7,338 nt of DNA, taken from assembly GCA_030598645.1 (NCBI GenBank), contig JAUVPN010000136.1, positions 1-7,338 of the forward strand, written 5' to 3'. This document shows, in pieces, positions 1 through 5,057 of the stretch (position 1 is the stretch's first letter; each line of letters begins with the position of its first letter). Under the pieces are notes generated by a model. That model was not told where the DNA came from, ran no database searches, and saw nothing but the letters and a program-made list of their open reading frames with translations. The stretch is from Hyphomicrobium sp. GTDB taxonomy: Bacteria > Pseudomonadota > Alphaproteobacteria > Rhizobiales > Hyphomicrobiaceae. The position numbers were made by a program, and so were the translations under genes.

Positions 1-19
1 AGAGAAAGGAGTGCCGGCC

Positions 20-241
20 ATGCCGCACGCCGTTGCCGCGCTGCTCGTAGGAGCTGGAATAGCTGCTGGCGCCCGCTGGCTTGTTAGGGAAATCATTCGC
101 GCCGCAGAAGCGACGCGGCTTGCCACTGACGAGGCGAGCGCGAAAGAGGGGGGTGTCAGCATTCCAATCAAGGATCTCGGCGCGCTTGTTTGGGATCCAA
201 CAGCAGGTGTCTATCGGCCAAGGCGCTCGTCTAAGGGTTAG
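20..241 (+). CDS. Small single-span membrane protein, function unknown
   Basis: This encodes a 73-residue protein that I do not recognise by name. Residues 3-19 are a hydrophobic, Ala/Gly-rich segment long enough for one membrane span. An amphipathic, charged stretch follows (about 20-45, rich in Arg, Glu and Ala). The C-terminal tail contains the compact string DLGALVWDPTAGVYRP, which looks like a conserved motif and ends in basic residues. A likely topology is a membrane anchor with a cytoplasmic tail, but this is inference. The ATG at 20 is preferred over the in-frame GTG at 11 because the purine-rich AAAGGAG at 5-11 lies 8 bp before the ATG, whereas it abuts the GTG. The gene sits 164 bp upstream of glyQ on the same strand. 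Its own upstream region is outside the window, so it may be the last gene of another operon. The sequence suggests no enzymatic activity. Confidence 0.7.
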   Translation: MPHAVAALLVGAGIAAGARWLVREIIRAAEATRLATDEASAKEGGVSIPIKDLGALVWDPTAGVYRPRRSSKG

Positions 242-269
242 TGGGTCGTTGTCGAGTTTCGGTCGAAGT

Positions 270-306
270 TGGGGTTGTCGGCTAATTATATCTCTATCCG
301 ACCCCA
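270..306 (+). other. Imperfect hairpin between the small gene and glyQ
   Basis: TGGGG (270-274) plus TCGG (278-281) can pair with CCGA (298-301) plus CCCCA (302-306). This gives nine base pairs interrupted by a 3-nt bulge (275-277), with an AT-rich 16-nt loop. It lies just downstream of the first gene and could slow or end transcription. No run of T follows it, so it is not a standard intrinsic terminator. It could equally be chance pairing. Confidence 0.3.
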
Positions 307-344
307 TTGCGCCCGCAGTTGATCCAACGGGGCACTGGCTTCGC

Positions 345-372
345 GTGACACGGCGTCACGAACGAGTATAGT
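345..372 (+). promoter_or_regulatory. Candidate sigma-70 promoter of the glyQ-glyS cluster
   Basis: GTGACA (345-350) resembles the -35 box TTGACA at five of six positions. TATAGT (367-372) resembles the -10 box. The spacing is 16 bp, within the usual range. Transcription would start near 379, giving an A/C-rich leader of about 27 nt before the glyQ ATG at 406. A perfect inverted repeat, CGTGAC (344-349) and GTCACG (355-360), overlaps the -35 box and could be an operator. No T-box or other glycine-responsive leader structure is visible in such a short leader. Confidence 0.45.
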
Positions 373-405
373 GCGCCGCCGAACCGCCAAAACCCAGTCA
401 CACCT

Positions 406-1365
406 ATGCCAACAAACGTTGCCGTCAAGCCAGTCAGGCGCCACGCGGGCCTGAACGAGGTAGTTTTTCGTCCTGACAAGTCATTCCAGGACTTGATCCT
501 TACGCTGCAGACGTTCTGGGCGGCGCAGGGCTGCGTTATCCTCCAGCCCTATGACATGGAGGTGGGAGCCGGTACCTTTCACCCGGCGACGGCGTTGCGG
601 GCGCTGGGGCCGAAGCATTGGTATGCTGTCTACGCACAACCCTCGCGCCGTCCCACAGACGGCCGTTATGGCGAGAACCCCAATCGCTTGCAGCATTACT
701 ATCAGCTCCAAGTGATCATGAAGCCGACTCCGGCCGACATACAGGACCTCTACGTGGAAAGCTTGCGCCGCATCGGCCTCTCGCCTGAAGCGCACGACAT
801 CCGCTTTGTTGAGGATGACTGGGAGAGCCCGACACTAGGCGCTTGGGGGCTTGGCTGGGAAGTGTGGTGCGATGGAATGGAAGTATCGCAATTCACCTAC
901 TTCCAACAGGTCGGTGGGTTCGACTGCGAGGTCGTTTCGGCCGAGATTACATACGGACTGGAACGGCTAGCCATGTATGTTCAGGGCGTCGACAGCGTTT
1001 ACGACTTAAGTTTCAACGGTCGCACCGATGCGCGCCGTCTTTCTTACGGGGACATCTTCCTGCAGGCCGAGCAGGAGTATTCACGCTTCAACTTCGAATA
1101 CGCTGACGCAGCGATGCTCCAGCAGCACTTCAAGGACGCGGAGATGGAGTGCAAGGCCCTTCTTGAGCAGGGTGACGGCGACGCGCTCCACGAAATGGCG
1201 CTTCCCGCTTATGACCAATGCATCAAAGCCTCGCACGTATTCAACCTCCTGGACGCTCGTGGAGTCATTTCAGTAACAGAGCGTCAAAGCTATATCTTGC
1301 GGGTGCGTGATATGGCCAAAGCCTGCTGCGCCGCGTGGCTCAGCACCGAGGGAGGAGGCGCATAA
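406..1365 (+). CDS. glyQ: Glycyl-tRNA synthetase alpha subunit
   Basis: GlyQ is the catalytic subunit of the bacterial alpha2beta2 glycyl-tRNA synthetase. It activates glycine with ATP and passes it to tRNA-Gly together with the beta subunit encoded just downstream. The 319-residue product carries the family's hallmark blocks: [10 protein letters not shown] (26-35), [16 protein letters not shown] (47-62), class II motif 2 around [17 protein letters not shown] (78-94), [23 protein letters not shown] (132-154) and motif 3 GLERLAMY (184-191). E. coli GlyQ is 303 residues. The difference is mostly an N-terminal extension of about 18 residues. ATG 406 is the only usual start: an in-frame TGA lies upstream at 346-348, and no ATG, GTG or TTG occurs between 406 and the conserved core. 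No Shine-Dalgarno sequence precedes it; the leader is A/C-rich. The stop codon overlaps the start of the next gene (TAATG). Confidence 0.97.
   Translation: MPTNVAVKPVRRHAGLNEVVFRPDKSFQDLILTLQTFWAAQGCVILQPYDMEVGAGTFHPATALRALGPKHWYAVYAQPSRRPTDGRYGENPNRLQHYYQLQVIMKPTPADIQDLYVESLRRIGLSPEAHDIRFVEDDWESPTLGAWGLGWEVWCDGMEVSQFTYFQQVGGFDCEVVSAEITYGLERLAMYVQGVDSVYDLSFNGRTDARRLSYGDIFLQAEQEYSRFNFEYADAAMLQQHFKDAEMECKALLEQGDGDALHEMALPAYDQCIKASHVFNLLDARGVISVTERQSYILRVRDMAKACCAAWLSTEGGGA
1351..1358 (+). promoter_or_regulatory. Strong internal ribosome binding site (GGAGGAGG)
   Basis: GGAGGAGG matches the anti-Shine-Dalgarno sequence almost perfectly and lies 6 bp before the ATG at 1365. It is inside the last codons of glyQ, where it encodes part of the Gly-rich C-terminus. 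It decides the start of the small downstream gene. It is also by far the best ribosome binding site in the window, which suggests efficient, possibly coupled, translation of that gene. Confidence 0.75.
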
Positions 1366-1583
1366 TGGCGTCATCTATCATTGGCGCGCTGATTGCGGGA
1401 ATCCCTGCGATCGTCGTCGCCTACCTTGCGCTATGGCGCCATTCAGTGCCGGTGTTCTGGTTCGCTGTGGCATTGATCGTCGTTGGCCTTGGCTACCTGG
1501 CCGCGACGGGTGCTACCTCCGACATCGCACAGTTCTTGTTGGGTCAGTCGCCGGCCTCGCACTCTGCAGGCGCCGCGGCTTAA
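1365..1583 (+). CDS. Small two-helix membrane protein between glyQ and glyS, unknown function
   Basis: This 72-residue protein starts at an ATG that overlaps the glyQ stop codon by one base, with a consensus ribosome binding site 6 bp upstream. The longer reading frame from 1335 is therefore not needed. Residues about 4-24 and 29-47 are hydrophobic and are separated by a short Arg-His turn, giving a likely helical hairpin in the inner membrane. The C-terminal 25 residues are polar and Ser/Ala-rich (ending near SPASHSAGAAA). I do not recognise a named family. The position is notable: it sits between the two subunits of one enzyme and ends only 12 bp before glyS, so it must be on the same transcript. 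It could simply be a small conserved membrane protein, or it could have a role tied to the synthetase; the sequence does not say which. Confidence 0.85.
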   Translation: MASSIIGALIAGIPAIVVAYLALWRHSVPVFWFAVALIVVGLGYLAATGATSDIAQFLLGQSPASHSAGAAA

Positions 1584-1595
1584 CGGTGAAAGAAG

Positions 1596-3857
1596 ATGCC
1601 GGAGCTACTGCTCGAGCTATTTTCCGAAGAGATTCCTGCGCGTTTGCAAGCGCGAGCGGCAGGTGACTTGCGCCGCCTTATCACAGATGGATTGAAAGGA
1701 CGTGGGCTCGACTTTGGCGACGCCGGAGCTTTTGCCACGCCGCGACGGCTGGCGCTCGTAATCGATGGCGTGCCTTCAAAATCACCCGTCTTGTTGGTGG
1801 AGCGCAAGGGTCCTCGCGTTGGCGCACCGCAAGCGGCCGTGCGGGGCTTCTTAAAAGCGGCTGGTCTTTCCTCGCTGTCTAAGGCGCTGGTCGTCAAGGA
1901 CGAAAAAAAGGGCGATTACTACCTCGCGCGCACCAAGAAGCCGGGTCGCAAGGCCTCCGAGATCATTGCCGAGGTTGTTCACGAGACAATTGTGCAGTTC
2001 CCCTGGCCGAATTCCATGCGCTTCAACCGGTTCTTGGACGCCGGCAACGGCACCGAACTGCGCTGGATTCGCCCTCTGCATTCGATCATCTGTCTGCTAG
2101 GGGGCAAGGTCATACCTCTTGAGATTGCGGGGATCAAAGCAGGCAAGATCACGCGCGGTCACCGTTTCCTTGGCAATGAGCCCTTTGCCGTGACAGGCTT
2201 CGCTGACTACCGGGCAAAGCTTCAAAAGCAGAAGGTGATCCTTAATGCGGCCGACCGCGCCGATATTATCGACGATCAAGCACGTGCGCTCGCCAAAGAC
2301 GCCCGGCTTGCCCTTGTTGCAGACGAGGCATTGTTGGCCGAAAACGCCGGGCTTACGGAATGGCCTGTAGTTCTCATGGGTGCGTTCGACAAATCGTTCC
2401 TCGAAGTACCGGCCGAGTGCCTTGTTACGGCGATGAAGATCCACCAGAAGTGCTTCTCGCTGCGCGAGAAGCGCACCAAGAAGCTAGCCAACAAGTTCCT
2501 ACTCGTATCCAATCTGAAGACAAGGGACGCCGGAAAGAAGATCATTGCGGGCAATGAGAAGGTGATCGCCGCGCGGTTGTCCGATGCCAAATTCTTCTGG
2601 CAGCAGGATCTGAAACGCCCGCTGGATGAAATGGCGAACGCGCTCGATGGCATCATCTTCCATGCGAAGCTTGGCACACAGAAAGAGCGCGTGGAGCGCA
2701 TCGCAGAGTTGGCTTTTCGAATCGCTGGATCAGTGGACGCGGTGCCGGAAGATGCGCGCCGCGCTGCTCAACTTTGCAAGGCCGATCTCGTGTCCGGTAT
2801 GGTCGGCGAGTTCCCCGAGCTGCAGGGGCTAATGGGCAGCTATTATGCGCGGGCAGCGGGCGCCAAACCAGAGATCGCCCGGGCCATTGAGCTGCACTAC
2901 AAGCCGAAAGGGGTGGGGGACACGGTACCGAAGGAAGAGGAGGGGGACGCGGTTTCCCTCGCCGTCGCGCTTGCGGACAAGCTTGACACCCTCGCTGGTT
3001 TTTGGACCATCGGAGAGAAGCCCACGGGCTCAGGCGACCCTTATCAGCTTCGCCGCGCGGCGTTGGGGGTCATTCGTATCGTGTTGGAGAATGATCTTAG
3101 GTTACCCATCGTTTCGACGGTCCTGCCCGCTTTTCGTCGAGCTCGCATTCAAATGATTAGATCTCAACCCAGTCTCCAGATGGAAAAGCTTTCAAGTGCG
3201 GAGCTTGACGAACTAGGAATTGATCAGAGCGACCGAGTTTTTACTCCGGAAAGAGCCAAACAAGATCGAGAAAAGTGGTTGAAGAGTCTCAAGGAAAATT
3301 CGGAGCCGCAACCGGTTGAGATGTATTTGTCGCGTGATCTCCTCTCCTTCTTGGCCGACCGGCTGAAAGTTCATTTGCGCGAAAAGGGCGCGCCCTACGA
3401 CCTCATCGACGCCGTCTTTTCGCTCGGCGGGCAGGATGACCTTGCACTCATCGTTAAGCGCGTGGAGGCGCTTTCTGAGTTTCTGCAAACGGAAGACGGC
3501 GCCAATCTGCTAACCGGCGTCAAGCGCGCGCAAAACATTCTCACTATCGAGGAAAAGAAAGATAAGACCAGTTACGCTGGTACCTACGATGTGGCCTGGC
3601 TCCAAGATAAAGAGGAACTGGCGCTGGCTGCGGCAATCGAGAGCGTCAAGCAGGACACAGACGCTGCCATAAACGTGGAAAATTTTGCCGGTGCCATGCG
3701 CGCCCTTGCCGAGCTTCGCGCGCCGGTTGATGCCTTTTTCGAACACGTAACCGTCAATGTCGATGATCCCAAACTGCGCGAAAACCGCTTACGTATGCTT
3801 TCAGAGATTCGCGCTGCCACCCTCAACGTCGCCGACTTAACGAAGATCTCAGGATAA
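1596..3857 (+). CDS. glyS: Glycyl-tRNA synthetase beta subunit
   Basis: GlyS binds tRNA-Gly and completes the alpha2beta2 synthetase with GlyQ. The start MPELLLELFSEEIPAR (1-16) is the typical N-terminus. Other family blocks are ATPRRLAL (47-54), ERKGPR (69-74), WIRPLHSI (157-164), GHRFLG (188-193), EWPVVLMG (255-262), RLSDAKFFW (327-335), the HD-like region with HAKLGTQ (356-362) and KADL (395-398), ADKLDTLAGFW (460-470) with GDPYQLRRAALGVIR (480-494), and the C-terminal anticodon-binding region with LRAPVDAFFEHVTVNVDD (707-724). At 753 residues it is longer than E. coli GlyS (689). Most of the excess is a segment around residues 505-578, where the DNA is unusually AT-rich. A short acidic insertion (KEEEGD, 446-451) is also present. 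The ATG at 1596 is 12 bp after the preceding stop; GGTGA at 1585-1589 is a weak ribosome binding site. The frame is intact throughout. Confidence 0.97.
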   Translation: MPELLLELFSEEIPARLQARAAGDLRRLITDGLKGRGLDFGDAGAFATPRRLALVIDGVPSKSPVLLVERKGPRVGAPQAAVRGFLKAAGLSSLSKALVVKDEKKGDYYLARTKKPGRKASEIIAEVVHETIVQFPWPNSMRFNRFLDAGNGTELRWIRPLHSIICLLGGKVIPLEIAGIKAGKITRGHRFLGNEPFAVTGFADYRAKLQKQKVILNAADRADIIDDQARALAKDARLALVADEALLAENAGLTEWPVVLMGAFDKSFLEVPAECLVTAMKIHQKCFSLREKRTKKLANKFLLVSNLKTRDAGKKIIAGNEKVIAARLSDAKFFWQQDLKRPLDEMANALDGIIFHAKLGTQKERVERIAELAFRIAGSVDAVPEDARRAAQLCKADLVSGMVGEFPELQGLMGSYYARAAGAKPEIARAIELHYKPKGVGDTVPKEEEGDAVSLAVALADKLDTLAGFWTIGEKPTGSGDPYQLRRAALGVIRIVLENDLRLPIVSTVLPAFRRARIQMIRSQPSLQMEKLSSAELDELGIDQSDRVFTPERAKQDREKWLKSLKENSEPQPVEMYLSRDLLSFLADRLKVHLREKGAPYDLIDAVFSLGGQDDLALIVKRVEALSEFLQTEDGANLLTGVKRAQNILTIEEKKDKTSYAGTYDVAWLQDKEELALAAAIESVKQDTDAAINVENFAGAMRALAELRAPVDAFFEHVTVNVDDPKLRENRLRMLSEIRAATLNVADLTKISG

Positions 3858-3863
3858 GAGCCA

Positions 3864-4343
3864 CTAGTTATTCAACACCCCCGGCCAATTGGCATCGCTC
3901 TTTTCCACGTTGTCGGGGATGTTCTTCGCCCATGTGGCGCGCACACGCTTGTCATAGTTCAGATAGAGCTTGCCGTCGTGAATTGTCCAAGCTTGCGGGT
4001 CACCTTTAGCCGTATAGCCTTTGGACACAGCCCACGCGCAATATCCGCCATACTGCGGCGCGTACCGTGTCGGATCAGCCAGAAACGCGTCGCGGTTGGC
4101 AGCGGTCTCAAAGCGCCAAGTGGCACCCTCGTATTTGACCGGGAAGTTCTCACTTCCCTTTACTGGCTTACCAGCGATGAAGTAGGCAACTGGATCATAG
4201 CCGCCTACCGCCACGCCCTTGACGATGCCAGTGTAGATCGGTGGTACTGCTGCGGCAGGCGTAACCTGCGATAGCGTGACTGCAGCAAGCGCGATAACAA
4301 AGCTGACAGCAACGCTACTCAAAATGATACGGTTGCGGGGCAT
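3864..4343 (-). CDS. Exported YHS-domain protein
   Basis: This encodes a 159-residue protein with a Sec-type signal peptide: basic MPRNR, a hydrophobic core (6-25), and a likely signal peptidase site after the AAA at 30-32. The mature part is a YHS-like domain: GGYDPVAYF (47-55), an AGKPVKGS segment, GATWRFETAANRDAF (73-87), DPTRYAPQYGGYCAWAVSKGY (90-110), and a C-terminal block DGKLYLNYDKRV (123-134). In this family the YDPVAYF motif replaces the Cys-containing DPVCGM of metal-associated YHS domains. Only one Cys (102) remains in the mature protein, so metal binding in the classical way is unlikely. Its biochemical role is unknown. The start at 4343 is chosen because AGGAA (4356-4352 on the minus strand) lies 8 bp upstream; longer in-frame starts lack this and spoil the signal peptide. 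It is convergent with glyS (6-bp gap) and divergent from the next gene. No convincing promoter boxes were seen. Confidence 0.9.
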   Translation of the reverse strand: MPRNRIILSSVAVSFVIALAAVTLSQVTPAAAVPPIYTGIVKGVAVGGYDPVAYFIAGKPVKGSENFPVKYEGATWRFETAANRDAFLADPTRYAPQYGGYCAWAVSKGYTAKGDPQAWTIHDGKLYLNYDKRVRATWAKNIPDNVEKSDANWPGVLNN

Positions 4344-4400
4344 GGTAATTTTTCCTTGATAGTTGCTAGAGAGTACGCCGCGCTGCAAGAAGATGTTACG

Positions 4401-4874
4401 ATGCCAAATAAGGTCACATGCGCAATAACCAAAGGAAAAAACGGTATCTGCCGCCTGTTCGTCTATGGCACGCTCATGTCGAAAGCCATCGGCAAGATGG
4501 GAAAGGACCAGCGCAACCGGCTACAGCGTGAAGGTTGCAGTCTCGGCGCAGCGACCATGCACGGTGCGCAGCTCTATGATCTTGGACGCTATCCCGGTTT
4601 GGTTGAAAGTGGCGACCTGAGTCACATTGTTCATGGCGAGCTGATCGCCGTAGCCAATCCGCACATTACGTTGCGCTGGCTGGATGAATATGAGGGTTTT
4701 ATCCCCGGCGATCACGACCAGAGCGAGTATATGCGCCTAGAGCGCCAAGTCCGCATTGCAGATGGGAGCGAACTGAGCGCCTTTGTGTATGTCTGCTTGC
4801 GTGTTGCGGAGCATCACCGTCTGATCGTACGCGGCCGCTATATGGCGGCGCTGACGCGCCAGCGACAAAATTAG
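4401..4874 (+). CDS. Gamma-glutamylcyclotransferase-like (AIG2/GGCT fold) protein
   Basis: This encodes a 157-residue cytoplasmic protein of the gamma-glutamylcyclotransferase-like superfamily. Members cyclise gamma-glutamyl peptides or amines to 5-oxoproline, but substrates of most bacterial members are unknown. The motif RLFVYGTLM (18-26) matches the substrate-binding loop (YGTL). It is followed by LYDLGRYPGLV (58-68), VHGELIAV (77-84), LDEYEGF (94-100) and a C-terminal SAFVYVC strand. The Glu at 98 in DEYEG is the likely catalytic acid by family analogy. ATG 4401 is preceded by AAGAAG (4387-4392), 8 bp away. An in-frame TTG at 4356 would overlap the divergent gene's leader and adds non-conserved residues. 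The gene is divergent from the YHS gene (57 bp between starts). It is followed by a 183-bp gap containing a large inverted repeat, then by the convergent ABC-F gene. The precise substrate cannot be assigned. Confidence 0.85.
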   Translation: MPNKVTCAITKGKNGICRLFVYGTLMSKAIGKMGKDQRNRLQREGCSLGAATMHGAQLYDLGRYPGLVESGDLSHIVHGELIAVANPHITLRWLDEYEGFIPGDHDQSEYMRLERQVRIADGSELSAFVYVCLRVAEHHRLIVRGRYMAALTRQRQN

Positions 4875-4891
4875 GTTTAGCGGCAAAAGCA

Positions 4892-4981
4892 ATTGGTGGA
4901 AGCTGGCTTGCTAACCCCGAACAACCCTCTGGCATTCGGGCACGGCCCCCGCTCGACCGGGCTGCCAGCTTCCGCCTCAAT
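4892..4981 (+). repeat. Branched inverted repeat; candidate structured RNA in the 3' region of the cyclotransferase-like gene
   Basis: Bases 4895-4907 pair with 4964-4976 over 13 consecutive positions (12 Watson-Crick, one G-T). The helix can extend outward by three A-T pairs (4892-4894 with 4979-4981) past a 2-nt bulge. Inside lie two further hairpins: CCCGAA (4916-4921) with TTCGGG (4935-4940), loop 13 nt; and GGCCC (4944-4948) with GGGCT (4959-4963), loop 10 nt. Together they form a three-way junction. Both wobble pairs are G-U if the + strand is transcribed but become C-A mismatches on the other strand, which favours a + strand RNA starting 18 nt after the stop codon of the upstream gene. 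No T-run follows on the + strand, so it is not a standard terminator. It could be a 3'-UTR element, a small RNA, a dispersed genomic repeat, or a tRNA-like relic. Confidence 0.5.
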
Positions 4982-5057
4982 GGTGATACACTAAATGCGT
5001 GCCGGCCATTTATCCTGATCCGGGAAATCACTTTAGGTGTTTACAAGCATAAAAGTC

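Noticed and set aside
11..22. GTG at 11 as the start of the first gene
   Set aside because: The AAAGGAG sequence directly abuts it, leaving no spacing; the ATG at 20 has correct spacing.
294..479. 61-codon minus-strand frame covering the glyQ promoter region
   Set aside because: It overlaps the start of glyQ on the opposite strand, has no ribosome binding site and no recognisable sequence.
3884..3893. Palindrome GCCAATTGGC near the end of the YHS gene
   Set aside because: It is inside the conserved coding part (ANWPG) and has no loop, so it is explained by codon choice and not a terminator or operator.
4883..4976. Inverted repeat as an intrinsic terminator for the ABC-F gene on the minus strand
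   Set aside because: Only a TTTT run is present, about 7 nt beyond the stem end, and the enclosed region is 56 nt with its own hairpins. This is not the geometry of a standard terminator.
4898..4977. tRNA-Sec-like ends: GGAAGCTG at the 5' side and CAGCTTCC followed by GCCT at the 3' side, or ACCA when read on the minus strand
   Set aside because: The outer helix is too long and continuous (13 pairs), there is no proper T-loop (TTCGA) or anticodon arm, and the total length is too short for tRNA-Sec. A relic cannot be excluded, but it is not a functional tRNA by inspection.
4993..5011. AAATG...CATTT small inverted repeat, nested in GTGAT (4983-4987) and ATCAC (5027-5031)
   Set aside because: Stems of only five mostly AT-rich pairs with sizeable loops are expected by chance. 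They could matter only if the larger neighbouring repeat proves to be a real RNA.
5010..5031. CTGATCCGGGAAATC, faintly similar to a hammerhead ribozyme core
   Set aside because: The essential CUGAUGA and the matching stems are missing.
4699..5031. 110-codon minus-strand frame spanning the end of the cyclotransferase-like gene and the inverted repeat
   Set aside because: It is largely antisense to a confident gene, Arg/Ser/Ala-rich with no family resemblance, and runs through a palindromic region. It is not credible as a gene.
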